A stretch of DNA of 50,000 nt from Prorocentrum cordatum (taxonomy: Eukaryota > Sar > Dinophyceae > Prorocentrales > Prorocentraceae), in assembly GCA_963575745.1 (NCBI GenBank), contig CAUYUJ010015292.1:113806-163805 (forward strand), in the 5' to 3' direction. Every line of letters starts with the position of its first letter. The first letter of the stretch is position 1. The position numbers were made by a program, and so were the translations under genes. Of this stretch, positions 1 to 11,163 are shown one piece after another. A model generated the notes under the pieces. It saw only the letters and a list, made by a program, of their open reading frames with translations. It had not been told where the DNA came from and searched no databases.

Positions 1-56
1 GTCTCTGTCTCTCACCTCTCTCTCTCTCTTTCTGTCTCCCTGTCTCCTCTCCTCAT
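1..56. repeat. CT-rich low-complexity tract
   Basis: Nearly pure pyrimidine sequence of TCTCTG/TCTC steps runs in from the window edge. No coding signal. Confidence 0.8.
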
Positions 57-350
57 GTATCAGATCTCTTCCGAGCTCCGAAGTTGCTGGTCTGGTCTCT
101 TTTTCTGTTGTCTATCTCTCTCTATCCCTCTCCGCATCTCCCCTTCGTCCCCCGCTGTCCTCCGGGCGCGGCGCGGCCTTCCCGTCCCGCGCCCGCACGA
201 ATTTGTGCGAGCACTTCGCTCCCCCCTTTCGAGCCTTCCAGATGCGGACCGTGCCGGCAAACGCTCGAGGCCCTCGGTGCTCCCGCCCCTCCCCCCAGCC
301 TTCGCCGGGGAGCGTGGGCGAGGCACGCCTCTCCTGCTGGGCAGGGCGGC

Positions 351-625
351 CAGCACGAAGGGGGGGGGGGAGAAGCAGAGGGGGCGCCGGCACGAGGGGG
401 GGCGGGGTGCCAGCACGAGGGGGAGAAAGAGAGGGGGAGAAGGAGAGTGGGGAGGGGGAGGGGGAGAAGGAGAGGGGGGAGAAGGAGAGGGGGAGAAGGA
501 GAGGGGGAGAAGGAGAGGGGGAGAAGGCGAGGGGAAGGAAGGAGAGGGGGAGAAGGGGAGGGGGAGGGTGGCCAGCGCGAGGCGGGGGGGAGAGAAGGGG
601 AGCTCCGAGAGGGGAAGGACCACGC
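351..625. repeat. Purine-rich GGGGGAGAAGGAGA minisatellite
   Basis: The plus strand is almost free of pyrimidines from about 410 to 600 and repeats GAGGGGGAGAAG-type units of roughly 12-18 bp. Open frames exist on both strands (Gly/Glu/Arg on plus, Pro/Ser/Leu on minus) but follow from composition. The purine bias would favour triplex or G-quadruplex structure. From 626 to 1588 I see no gene. Confidence 0.8.
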
Positions 626-954
626 GGCGGGGCGGCGGAGGACCAGCGGCATGGCGGGGCTTTGGGGGGGCCTCGGCGGGCGGTGGCTACGGATCGATTC
701 GGGCTCCCTGAGGCCGAAATATTGCCATGTCCACCGCCCGCTGGGGTCCCAGGACGGCGGTCTCCGGGCGGTGGGTACGGATATGGGGCTCCTCGGAGGA
801 AAGGGCCCAGACCCCCTCGACTTATGAAAAAATCACGACGGGAGGTTTTTCATTATTTTTGACCTTTGGGGGCCTTTGCTGGCCCTCGGGACCGTCGAAA
901 AACGACTCAGGACGAAAAACCGGTCCCGGGGAATGGGTCGAGACCTCGGGGGGT

Positions 955-981
955 CGACGTCATGAAAAAATCATGACGTCG
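955..981. other. Perfect 11-bp stem hairpin
   Basis: CGACGTCATGA, five A residues, then its exact reverse complement. A degenerate relative with the same ATGAAAAAATCA core lies at about 824-838, so this may be a short dispersed palindrome. No function is evident. Confidence 0.6.
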
Positions 982-1588
982 GGGGTCTGGGGAGGAAAGG
1001 GGGGAGGTGATGGCAGGAGGAGGCCGGCGTCGCGCAGGAAGGGTGGTTGGCCGCGCAGTGTTTGGAGTGGGGGCAGGGGGGGAGGTGCTCGCAGAAGGCT
1101 GGAGAGGCGTGTGCTGCAGCGCAGCGAGAAGGCAGGCAGGCTGGCAAAGAAGAACGGTGGGCGGGGTGCGAGCGTGGGCCGGTGAGGCTCGGCGGTGGGT
1201 GACGGAGCTGTTGCGGCGACCGCCCTCGTGGGCGGCCGTGCGCTCGCCGCTCCTCCTTGGCCCCCATCCCTGCCCGCGTGCTGGCTCCCCCCGCCTCCCC
1301 CCGCTGGCAAGCGCTGGCGAGGGCGGTGGCGGGGGTAGGCGCTGCAGTGGGCTCTGGCCAGGGGGGGGGGCAGGGCATGCCCTGCAGCGCTCGATGGTGA
1401 GACGGCGGGCCGCCGCCCCATGGGGTGACTCCACACCCCTCTGGCGACGCCATCATGTCCCATGCCTGCTCGGGATCGCGGATTGGGCGATTTGTGCAGT
1501 TTGTCGTGTAGGATCCTACGGTGCGATGTAGAGAGCGCGCGTGCATTTACACGCATACAACATATACGACTCACGACGTATCAAGTAC

Positions 1589-1978
1589 GATGATTATGGT
1601 GGTGGTGTGGGAGACGCTGATGATGATGCTGACGATGATGACGATGATGATGTTGATGATGTTGATGATGATGACGATGATGATGATGATGGTGGTGGTG
1701 ATGATGGTGGTGGTGATGACGATGATGATGCCAACACTGGCGATGATGGTGACGATGGTGATGATGGTGGCGACGAGGCCGATGATGACGATTATGATGT
1801 TGCTGTTGCTGCTGATGATGATGTTGATGATGGTGGTGGTGATGATGATAGTGTGTCTGCTGCTAGTGCTGATGCTGATGATTATGATGATGCTTCTGAC
1901 GATGCTGATGCTGGTGATGCTGATGCTGTTGACGATGACGATGATGAATGTGAATATGATGATGATGATGATGATGAA

Positions 1979-2026
<48 letters not shown>

Positions 2027-2288
2027 AATTATGTGTATGATCATGAGCATGGTCATGATTATGATGCTGATGATAGTGATGATGCTGATGATGGTAATGA
2101 TAGTGATGATGCTGCTGATGATGCTGATGACGATGATGCTGGCGATGGTGGTGATAATGGTGATGAAGATGATGGCGGCAAGGCCGAGGATGAAGATTAT
2201 TGATGATTATTGTGGTGGTGATGATGATGATGGTGGTAGTCGTGATGATGATGCTGGTGATGATGACGATGATGATGATGCTGATGCA

Positions 2289-2334
<46 letters not shown>

Positions 2335-2475
2335 CTGATGATGATGATGATGATGGTGATGGTGATGGTGATGGTGATGATGATGATGATGATGATCATG
2401 ATGCTGATGCTGATGCTGATGCTGATGCTGATGACCATACTGATGATGGTGATGATGATGATGAGGAGGAGACAG
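1589..2475. repeat. GAT/ATG trinucleotide array
   Basis: About 890 bp of imperfect GAT triplets mixed with GTT, GGT and GCT, with pure runs near 1960-2030 and 2290-2340. It is open in several frames (poly-Asp, poly-Met, poly-Ile, poly-His), as expected for an array of this kind. I do not regard it as coding. Confidence 0.9.
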
Positions 2476-2655
2476 GTCACATTTATCGATGGTTTACACG
2501 CTCGACGCATGTTGGAAATAAACCCAGTACATACCCGCCAGAAGGCACCACTGGAACAGACACGCGTGGCATCCGTGCGGCTAGGGGTAACGCAGCACTG
2601 CGAATTGAACCTGCAAGGCGGATCTCCCAACACCAAGGCTCGCACTTGGTGGAAG

Positions 2656-3538
2656 ATGAGCAGCAGCAGCAGCAGCAGCAGCGGTAAGAGGAGGAGGAGG
2701 AGGAGGAGGAGGAGGAGGACGAGGACGAGGATGAGGATGGTGGCGAGCAGAACGGCGCCTCTGCGCCTCCGGAATGGGAGGTCCAGTCGTCGACGGACTT
2801 CGTTATCCGTGTCGCGCGGCACGACTTCAGGAGAGGCGGGGCGGCCAAGGTACGACGTTAGTGGCAGGTGGTGCAGGAGGAGGAGCAGGAGGAGTAGGAG
2901 GAGGAGGAGTAGGATGAGGAGGAGGAGGAGGAGGAGGAGGAGGAGGAGGAGGAGGAGGGAGGAGGAGCGGGGAGGAGCAGGAGGAGTGGATGGAGGGAAA
3001 GAGGATGGATGAGGGAGGAGGAGGAGGAGGAGGAGGAGAAGGAGGAGGAGGAGGAGGATGCGGATGTGCTATGACGATGACGAGACAGAAGATGATGGTC
3101 AGCAGCAATTGCAGAGAGGAAGAGCAGGATAATGAGAAGGAGGAGGAGCAGTAGCAGCACCAGTAGGAGGAAGGAAGAGAAAAGGGCGGAGGAGGGACGG
3201 GTAATGAGGGAGAATCTGAATAATATGGGAAGAAGAAGAAGAAGAAGAAGAGGAGAAGGAGGAGGAGGAGAAGGATTTGGAGAAGGAGAAGGAGGAAGAT
3301 GAGAGAAGGAGGAAGATGAGAGAAGGAGGAGAAGGAGAAGGAGGAGGAAAAGGAAGAGGAGTCGAAGGAGGAGCAGCAGCAGCAACACCAGCAGCAGGGA
3401 GGCGGGAGAAGGGTGAATGAATGAGGAGAACAAGGAATGAGGAAGGAGGGAGCAAGAAGGAAGGGGGAGGACGAGGGAGGGAGCAGGTATGTGAAGGATG
3501 AAGGATGATGATGCTGCTGCTGATGATGATGGTGGTGG

Positions 3539-3571
<33 letters not shown>

Positions 3572-3600
3572 GGAGGAGGAGGAGGAGGAGGAGGAGGGTG
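2656..3600. repeat. CAG/AGG/GAG triplet arrays
   Basis: A short CAG run at about 2656-2682 leads into AGG/GAG arrays at 2683-2740, 2870-2960, 3015-3060 and 3220-3380. A GAT run followed by GGA lies at 3505-3600. The strand is purine-rich throughout. Frames are open on both strands but biased only by the triplet, and no conserved domain is visible. Confidence 0.85.
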
Positions 3601-3739
3601 GGGATGCGTACGTGAAGGCGAACTTGTGAATAACTTGCTGTATGAGCCTATGAGCTTGTGGTTTCTGGTAGGAACCCTTGTGTCCCTCTTCCTCCATGTG
3701 CTGCTCTTCTCGATGTCAGGTCATTGAGGGGAGTGAGGG

Positions 3740-4060
3740 GGGGGGGAGATGGGGGATAAGCTTTAGTGTCGCCATGGGTGGACGTCCCCAGAGCCCTCTT
3801 GGGACCCTCCTTGGGCCATCTTGGAGCCACCTCGGGGCCTCGGAAAGCCGGTCGAAGCGACACGACGAGCAGGCAACACAGAGCATGGTTCCCCACATGA
3901 TTTGGAAGGACTTTTGACTCTTGCTTGGGATGCCCCGTGGGGCCATCTTGTTGCCAACCGCGGTTCCCCTCAACGACCGAGTCACGATTTGGAGTTCGTT
4001 GGGGGGCACCGTGGGGGCTTGAGGCCGCTGGGCCTGGGCCTGCCTTGGGGCTCTCTTGGT
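3740..4060. repeat. CTTGGGGCC-type degenerate repeat
   Basis: Irregularly spaced TCTTGG and CTTGGGG words (for example near 3795-3835, 3920-3935 and 4045-4060) separated by 10-25 bases. The same vocabulary recurs at 9500-9560, 21840-22480, 31330-31480, 44190-44660 and 47700-47950. No gene is recognised. Confidence 0.45.
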
Positions 4061-4379
4061 GTGGGGGGGGGGGCGCCTCGGACGACGACGATGACGGCGA
4101 CGGCAGCGGCGGCGAAGCGGCGGCGGCGGCGACGGACCCGCGGCTGGGGGCTTCGTCGGCCAGCAGCCAAGCCACGCCCGCGAAGGTCTGGCACCCTCAT
4201 TGACCGATCCTTCGGCCGATCAAAACCTACGCCGCGCGTAGCGCGCGCGCGCGTGGTTAGAGCATGCATGTACGTACGCACATACAACTCTGAATCTGTG
4301 ATACCTGCAAAGTGGCAGTTGAGCCTGCGCTGGGGCACGACAACAACTGAGACCACACCTACCTCATCGAAACAATAGT

Positions 4380-6680
4380 CGTGGGCACGGTCGCCTGCTC
4401 TTTCTGGCCGTCGCGTGTTCTGGTCCCATGCAATTAAATTGCTCGGACAGCACAGAACGTTCACAGCAGTTCGCTCGCATGGTTCGCAGTGCGTCGTCAG
4501 TGTTTGAGTGTTCAGGGATGCAGCTCTGGCGAACATATGCTGTCGCAGGGTTGTCAGATGTGGTACGCTGGCGTCTCGGGTTGTCCTCCTAAGTGTTGGT
4601 TCGAGTCGTTATTTCTCACGCTTGTTGGATTGCGAAGTGTTGGGTACCTTCTTGCGCCCATCGAGGGGATCTTCTCTGCCAGAGGTGGAAGCGCTCGGAC
4701 TTCATTCCAACTGCCATCTACAGTTGCAGGCTTGCTTTCGTATGTGTCGATCGGGTGTTCGTGCCAACGCTACTTGCAAACCGTCGTGCAGATAATGTCA
4801 CCTGTGCGTCTCCCCGCATTCTCAGCATGTTTGGCTTGGCCTAGAAAAGCTCAGGCGGAACGGCCCCATCAAAGTTGGCAGTGATAACCGGCAGGAGGTG
4901 GAGTAAGAAGGGGACGATTCATACGTTTGACCTTGATACAACAAGTCCAAGTCGAACGGACTCCAGAGAAACATCGCACGCATGTTTGAAGCATGTGATG
5001 TGCAGAGAACGCTATCAGGAGCAGACCATGTTGGTTGCCATTGCGAGAGTTTCTTGTTGGATGGCTTGTGTGCCCAGTGTCTTGCCTTCACCAGTCGCTT
5101 TGATGATTCGAGATTGGGGGCAGGTGTCGTGACACAGTTTTTGGTTCATCCCAGTGGCAGCTGAAGGTCGCATCGATCTTGGCCCCACGACATTGACATC
5201 GAAGATGCTGATAGGATATTGCGTGTCCCATTTTACCCTGAATGTGTTTGCCTCTCTCACATTTGACGTGGTATGCAAGTCGTAGGTTGGGCATGTCCCA
5301 ATGACCATCTTCTCCATGAAATACACTTCGAGTTGCTTCTTACTTTCAGAGACCCCGAAATGTGAGCATTTGTGCACTTCACGTACAGACTGGTTTAAGG
5401 TAGTGGAACGTGTGCGCTTTCTTTGTCTTGTCGTCTTGTAGGCCAGGGCTGTTTCTCTGAATAGAACCCTTGCTGCGTACTCAAGGCGGCTGGTCTGAAA
5501 TCCAGCCAGACACTGTTTGGTTGTTTGCTTGTGTGCCGGCGGGCGCGGGGGATGGGAGGGGTGAGGCACATGCGTTCATTCGAGTGACAGCAGGTCGGTG
5601 CAAGTTTGCAGAAGCTTGCCGGGTGCCACCGCCGCAGAGGGGCACGGCGCTTGTCGGGCCGTCGGGCACGGAGTTCCGTGCAGCGCTGGGGCACCGTGGT
5701 GCGGGGGGATCCGTCTCGGGCTCGAATCCGAATGTCGCCCCTTAGCCCATCGTGGCCCGACAAGGTGTAGGGATGCTTGGCCTCCGACCCGAGCGCCGAA
5801 CGGATCAGGCTCGAGCCTGCACGGCACAACCATTAGCTGGGGGAAAATCTCCGGGCTCTGATTCGAGCATAGCCTTTCGGTTCGAGCTCGACCGGAGCCT
5901 CCTCTCGCTGTGTTCCTGTTTGCAGGGTGCAGGCGTCTCCTCGTTAGCAGCTGATCGGAGACCTTTGGAACGACATGAGTGGCGAAGTCGATATAGCAGG
6001 CTGGAAAAACGCTGGCACGGGAGGAGAGCTTTCGCTCGATGCATGTCCTCAAGCTGTGAGGCGGCTCTGTGGCTGCGATGCGGCTATTTGCACAGCAGTG
6101 CAATGCAAACGGCTGGGGGAATCGCAGATGCCACCATTCCAGGTGGGGCCTCCGTATTCCCAGCGTTCTGCATAGTCAGCGTGACACTGGTCTGGCCTGC
6201 CACAGAGCAGCCACCCGGAGTCCAGTTTTGTTGAGCGCACGTTTATCGCCACAGTTCCGTTCCACAGGTCGTCTCTGGCAATCCAGAAGACGACGCCCGT
6301 TTCGGTGACGACAATTAGTGCGTGCATCCTTTCCCCTCGCCGCGCCATTCACGTGGCGCGGGGTAATATTCGCAAAGCTTACTTTTAGTCACGAGGCGTT
6401 TTGAGAAGTGAAGCTAGGATGCTGCCAGCGCGGCTGCACCTGTTCCTCCCCCAAGCCTCTTCGGCTAGGCTAGGCTAGGCCACCCTGACGTCGTCGCTCA
6501 AGTCGAACCAAATATCATAGGCTGTACTCCGAAGGAGGCTATGAAGCCAGCGCGTGGACCTGAAGTCAGTGACCCTGGGCAGCCTGCAGAGTGCACCCTG
6601 GGGACTGCAGCCTGCGGGGGCATGGTGCGGGACGCCATACAGGCCTCGGAAAAAATTAGCGAACACTCATGCCACATTCA
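4380..6680. other. Unassigned lower-GC stretch without clear gene
   Basis: This stretch is less GC-biased and less repetitive than its surroundings. The longest open frames are 184 codons on the minus strand (5015-5569), 175 codons on the minus strand (5576-6103) and 131 codons on the plus strand (4489-4884). None shows a domain or motif I recognise, and they could be chance frames or decayed mobile-element sequence. A GGCTAGGCTAGGCTAGG-like run lies near 6463-6480. Confidence 0.4.
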
Positions 6681-6683
6681 TCT

Positions 6684-6804
6684 GTGAACGCCTCCCCCTC
6701 CCCCCAATGTTCAAAGTTGGCGGTGGGTCTGATGAGTTGCACCTCGACCGCAGTCTCCCCCTCGCGTGCCAACTTTGAGTTTGGGGGGCAGGGGGGGGGT
6801 TCAC
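6684..6804. mobile_element. MITE-like 121-bp inverted repeat
   Basis: The ends begin GTGAAC and finish GTTCAC. About 37 bases at each end pair with few mismatches: a C-rich tract followed by CAAAGTTGGC on the left, and GCCAACTTTGA followed by a G-rich tract on the right. A related right end occurs at about 23512-23575. I could not settle a target-site duplication, so mobility is inferred from the inverted repeat and second copy. Confidence 0.5.
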
Positions 6805-7460
6805 TCAATGTTTCCCTCTACCGTACGAAGCGACCCAGGAAGGGCCTCGCCTTCGGCGCGTCCTCGCCCCGGGCGGAAGGCGGCGGAAGAGGGCAGCGAG
6901 CCCGCCGGCGGCAGGCGGCGAGTGAGCGGGTTTCGTGGCACGTGTCCAGCATCGGCCTTGCATCGGCAGGCGCCCCCATCAGCTGGACCCTTCCTGCGGG
7001 GACCCGAGCACCTGACCGCGGACGGGGACCCCTCCGCAGGGGGGATCCTGTCACCTGGCCGCAAGCGGGTGGAGAGTGTTCATGTGGCCCTCTGGGCCAC
7101 AGGGCGCGTTATCCCGCCCCCACCCCCCTCCCCGTGCGTCCCCGGCACTGCCGCAGTGCGTCCGGCACCACAGTTTGTGATGACGGACATGCCCCCCTCA
7201 TAACGCCCGTTATCGCCGCGAATAAAAGCCGCTCCCGTGGAGTCCCTGAGAGTCTTGTCATCTGAGCCGATGGTCCAGGGAAGTTCTCACGAGGCCCCAT
7301 GGTGCTGGCGGGGGCCCCAAGCAGCGGCCCTGTCCAGCCTGCGGGGTGCCATTTGCGGGGTGCGGGATGTTCCGTGGGGCTCGGCGTCGGCGGCCCCGCA
7401 GATGGGGTGGGCCCCCGGCCTCCTCGGGCCCTCCCCCCCCAGAGTCAGCGCGGGGGTGCG

Positions 7461-7570
7461 CAGGCAGGCGAGTACGTGCGCACGCATGCGTGCACGTGCG
7501 CGGGGCACGCTCACAGCATAGCACACCTGCGCACACGCACGCATGCGTACGCGGACGCACACGCGCCAGG
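7461..7570. repeat. Alternating purine-pyrimidine CG/CA tract
   Basis: A run of GTGCGCACGCATGCGTGCAC-like steps followed by CACACGCACGCATGCG. Alternation of this kind can adopt Z-DNA. Not coding on either strand as far as I can see. Confidence 0.6.
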
Positions 7571-7693
7571 TCTACGCGCAGCCTCTGGTGCACGTTCGCA
7601 TTTGAGAGGCGAAACGGTGGACTCCAGGAGACAATTGTTTCATTCCCTGGCGATATCGGGCGTTGCCGGGGGGGAGGGCGAGATGTGGGGCCG

Positions 7694-7780
7694 GTAACAT
7701 CACGATTCGCGTTGGCGCCGTGTGGGAATGCTTAGGACTAGCTAGTTCCCAGACGGCGCCAGCGTGAATCGTGACGTTAC
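7694..7780. other. 87-bp near-perfect hairpin
   Basis: The left arm starts GTAACATCACGATTC and the right arm ends GAATCGTGACGTTAC. About 35 bp pair with four mismatches around a ~17-base loop. It may be a short inverted-repeat transposable element, but no clear flanking duplication was found. Confidence 0.6.
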
Positions 7781-7894
7781 TTGGGGGTGAGGGGGGGGGC
7801 AGGGCCGGTGACAGGCGTTATCGCGAGTGATGAAAAATTGGTCAAGAATTTGTTGCAGTCCTTGCGATGCAGGCTCATGAAGTCGGGACCAGAG

Positions 7895-8470
7895 GAAGAG
7901 GCCCTACCTTATCGTGTTGGACCCTGTCGTTTTGGACCCAAATTCTAGTACCCTATCGTGTGGGGGCCCGGTCGCCTGGGACCCCATCGTATAGGACTGT
8001 ATGGTGAGAGACCTGGTTGTGTGGGACCCTATCTTGTGTGGTAATATATTGTCGGGCCCAGTGGAGTTGGGCCCTGTCTCATGTGGAACCCTGTCGTGTG
8101 AGATTATATCATGTAGGGCCTTATCGCGTGGGACCCTATCGTGTGAGACAATCTCAGGCATGCCCCGATCGTGTGAGATGTTGTTGCTTTAGACCCCATC
8201 GAGTGGCGCCCTGTCGTTTGGACTTTGCCTTGTGCTCCTACCGTGTGGGAGCCCATCGTGTGGGACCCCATCGCGCGGGACTCTACCGTGTTGTTCCGGG
8301 CCCAAATGGTGTAGGGCCCCATCGCGTGGAACCTCATCGTGTGGGACCTTGTTGTTGTGGACCCTATCACATGGGATCCTATCGTGTCGGTTCCTATTGC
8401 GTGGGACCCGATCGTGCAGGACAGTATCGCGTCAGACCTGAGCGAACATCGTGTGGGACCTCATCGTGTG
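7895..8470. repeat. 17-bp minisatellite
   Basis: About thirty degenerate copies of a unit reading roughly CCTATCGTGTGGGACCC, spaced about 15-18 bp. Frames stay open on both strands in places because 17 is not a multiple of three. It passes directly into the GGA array. Confidence 0.8.
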
Positions 8471-8695
8471 GAGGAGGAGGAGGAGGAGGAGGAGGAGGAG
8501 GAGGAGGAGGGGAAAGAGGAGGAGGAGGAGGACGAGGAGGAGGAGGAGGAGGGGGAGGAGAGGAGTTGGAGGAGGGGGAGGAGGAGGAGGAGGAGGAGGA
8601 GGAGGAGGAGGAGGAGGAGGAGGAGGAGGAGGAGGAGGAGGAGGAGAGGAGGAGGAGGAGGAGGAGGAGGAGGAGGAGGAGGAGGAGGAGGACCC
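8471..8695. repeat. GGA trinucleotide array
   Basis: About 225 bp of nearly pure GGA/GAG. It translates to poly-Glu, poly-Arg or poly-Gly on plus and poly-Ser, poly-Pro or poly-Leu on minus. Not considered coding. Confidence 0.9.
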
Positions 8696-8849
8696 TACCA
8701 TGTGCGGTCCTGTCGCGTGGAGAAGATCTACGGCTCGGGACCCACGATCGGGGAGCCCCAGCGAGAGCGGGGGCGAGAGCTGGCACCCACCTTCGGGCAT
8801 CTGTTGAACTTGCCGCAGGCCGTTGGGGACCAGGCAGGAAGCCCTGAGT

Positions 8850-9051
8850 CGAAGAAGAAAAAAACGCCATGAGCACAAACTTTTTAAGCTCCACGCGGGT
8901 TTCTTGGATCCGTGCCTGGGCCCCCCCCCGGCGGCGCCTCCAGCGCCGCTCCTGGCGCGCTCCGCGCGCCAGGGAGGGGCGTCCAGCCCAGATCCAAGAA
9001 ATCCGCGAGGAGCGCCAAAAGTTTATGTTCGTAGCGTTTTTTTTTCTTCTG
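8850..9051 (+). mobile_element. Introner/MITE-like element, copy A
   Basis: A 202-bp inverted-repeat element flanked by CTGAGT on both sides (8844-8849 and 9052-9057). The outer arms pair over most of their length: GAAGAAGAAAAAAACG and ACAAACTTTT on the left match the complement on the right, followed by TTTCTTGGATC against GATCCAAGAAA. The centre holds two hairpins, GGCGGCGCC/GGCGCCGC-like and CTGGCGCGC/GCGCGCCAG, with TCC-type loops. It shares this architecture with the copies at 45274 and 46828. No open frame, so non-autonomous. No host exon is recognised around this copy. Confidence 0.7.
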
Positions 9052-9089
9052 CTGAGTGCAAGCACCAGTGGGACAACATCATGACCGCG

Positions 9090-9795
9090 TGTAGGCAAAT
9101 TCCGAGGGGATCTTGTCATAGGGCCACAGATGGGCATCCGTCAGGGGAGGCAGTCATCCGACTGCTCTCTGTGCGCGCCACATCATTCAACAACTCATTG
9201 AAAGGATCTCGCCATCTCTGCACACATCGGCTACTCCTTGGGGAGCCTATCATCTGACCCCAGCGGGTATCATCGGGTAAACTTCGCGTATCCCCACCAG
9301 CCCGTCTACAAACGACTCCCGGGGTGAATTGTCATGATCAGGGAAGCGCACGAGCACGCATTGGTAAAAAGAGGGAGGGGACCGTCAAACCGAAGATCGG
9401 GTCAGCCTCAGCAGACCCATGAGTCAACCATACAGTTCGCCGCGGGTGTTCCGGTATGGGAGGTTCTTGAGCAGTCAGTGGGGCAGAATGTGGGTGTTGT
9501 CGTGGCCAGTTAAGAGGCCTTTGGGGCTTTCTGAGGCCTCGCACAGGAGCTTTTTAGGGGGCCCTATTGGAGCAAATCTTGGAGGACGTCGTTTGAAAAC
9601 GCGGCGGCGCGAATTGGCACCGCCCCTCCCGGGACCCAGAAACACAACATGCTGGAGCCCTCTCGGGGTGTTCTTGTGCGCTCTCCGGGCCGCCTTGGAG
9701 CTTGTAGGATCCTCTCTTGGGGCTCTCTCGGGAGAGAAAGTTTTCACAGCTTTGAAAATCAGGGTAACAGAAATCATTTCATATTCAAATCTGCT
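9090..9795. other. Unassigned intergenic stretch
   Basis: I see no gene here. CTTTGGGG and CTCTTGGGG words near 9518-9560 and 9705-9735 belong to the dispersed CTTGG vocabulary. Short open frames of 60-140 codons overlap on both strands without recognisable motifs. Confidence 0.4.
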
Positions 9796-9860
9796 ACCGC
9801 TTAAAAATGGTAGTTCCCGGGCCCGCCGTTAAGTATGAGACGTCCTCCGGAAATGCTGGT
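9796..9860 (+). repeat. Dispersed junction sequence, copy 1
   Basis: TTCCCGGGCCCG followed by a GAGAC(G/A)TCC stretch and GGAAATGCTGG leads straight into a TTGG array. The same order recurs at about 20982-21040 before a second TTGG array, so this is a dispersed repeat rather than chance. Confidence 0.65.
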
Positions 9861-10543
9861 TGGCTGGTTAGCGGATTTGTTGGCTGGTTGGTTGTTTGCT
9901 TGCCCTATTTGCTGGTTGATTGGTTGGTTCGTTTTGTTTGGTTGGCCAGTTGGTTGTTTGGTTGCTTGGTTGGTTGATTGGCTGCTTGGCTGGTCGGTCG
10001 GTTGGTTGATTCGCCGGCGGGTTGGTTGGGTGATCGGTTATGGTTTGGCCAGTTGGTTGGTCAGTTGGTTGGTTGGCCGGTTGTTTGATTGTTCGGTTGG
10101 TTGGTTGTTTGGTTGCTCGGTTGGATGGTGGATTGGCCGGCGGCTTGGTGGGGGTGGCCTGTTGGTTGGTTGGTTGGTTGGTTGGTTGGCCAGTTGGTTG
10201 GTTGGTTCGCCAGTTGGTTGGTTGGTTGGTTGGTTGGTTGGTTATTTGGCTGCTCGACTGGATTGGCCAGCGGATTGGTTGGTCGATTAGTTAGTTCGTT
10301 GTCCAGTTGGTTGGCAGGCCATTTGATTGGTTGGCTTGCTATTTGATTGGTGGGTTGGCTGGTTGGTTGGTTGATTGGTTGCTCGGTTGGCTGGTTGATA
10401 GGCTGGCGGATTGGTGGGGGTGGCCAGTTGGTTGATTGGTTGGGTGGTTGGTTCGTTGGTTGGCTGGTTGGTAGGTCGGTTGGTTTGTCTGTCGGTTGGT
10501 TGATGGATCGGTTTGTTGGTCGGTCGGTCGCTTGGTCGGGCAT
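9853..10543. repeat. TTGG-type tetranucleotide array
   Basis: About 690 bp of GGTTGGTT with interspersed GATT, GGCT, GCTT and GGTC variants. Frames are open on both strands (Gly-Trp-Leu-Val on plus, Asn-Gln-Pro-Thr on minus) because of the repeat. A shorter relative is at 21035-21172. Confidence 0.9.
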
Positions 10544-10770
10544 TAAACCTAACCCTACCGCCTAAACCCCAACCCTAGCACTGCAACTTTACCCCCTTCC
10601 CTAACGACCTACCCCCACCTCTGAGCACACACACACACCCTAAGCAGAAGCCCTACCACCCTAAACCCTTACACGCTGACCCTAAAACCATAAACATAAA
10701 CATTCAACCTGAGGCAAACACCCTGGCTCAGCACTGACACCCTATCTCGTATAACCCTAACCCTGAAGAC
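10544..10770. repeat. Degenerate interstitial telomeric repeat
   Basis: CCTAACCCTA, CCTAAACCCC, ACCCTAAGC, CCCTAAACCC, GACCCTAAAACC and ATAACCCTAACCC recur with degeneration. This resembles CCCTAAA/CCCTAA telomeric sequence. The tract lies between a TTGG array and a minisatellite, well inside the window. Confidence 0.6.
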
Positions 10771-10789
10771 AAACTGCAACTCTGACCTT

Positions 10790-10954
10790 GAAATGGTTCG
10801 CCACGTGGTAGCGCAAGGGAGTGAAGCACATCCAATGTTACGCTGCACGTCGCGTGGCAACGCAGGCAACGTCGGCGGGCATGACACACACTACTCAAAC
10901 CAGGTGCCCGCCGCGGAGCAGTGCAGGAGCGCTAAACCAATTTCATTCTACTTG
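10790..10954. repeat. 50-bp minisatellite, left part
   Basis: Two to three degenerate units contain CGCCACGTGGTAGCGC and GTCGCGTGGCAACGC. The block ends ATTCTACTTG immediately before the left LTR. The same unit continues after the right LTR (20549-20935), so the retrotransposon sits inside this array. Confidence 0.65.
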
Positions 10955-11055
10955 TGTGATTTAGAGCAAGCGTCACATGTGACAGCGCGCCACTCGCTGC
11001 CGTTTGACCTCTAGGGGCCCCTTTTTCCTTAGCGCTAGACCGTATCAGAATCACA
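10955..11055 (+). repeat. Left LTR
   Basis: A 101-bp terminal repeat starting TGTGATT and ending AATCACA. It contains the perfect palindrome GTCACATGTGAC (10972-10983) and a GGGGCCCCTTTTT segment. Matched at 20439-20548 with similar order. LTRs this short are unusual; most copia LTRs are longer. Confidence 0.8.
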
Positions 11056-11163
11056 CTCGCAGCGGAGCTGCACCACGAACCCCGTATCGTGCCACTGCGC
11101 GCTCGTCTCTCCAGAGAGAGCAATTGCCTTAACTTGATCGACAGTTCCCCTCACTAGGGGACT

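Noticed and set aside
955-981. Bacterial-type intrinsic terminator
   Set aside because: A stem is present but there is no U tract after it and the context is not bacterial.
1521-2687. 388-codon plus frame and overlapping poly-Asp, poly-Ile and poly-His frames
   Set aside because: They are direct translations of GAT/ATG triplets, open in several frames and on both strands, with no non-repeat domain.
4595-4612. GGTTCGAGTCG B-box-like word
   Set aside because: No cloverleaf can be formed around it.
10061-10543. 160-codon minus frame rich in Asn-Gln-Pro-Thr
   Set aside because: It is the translation of the TTGG array; the plus strand is equally open.
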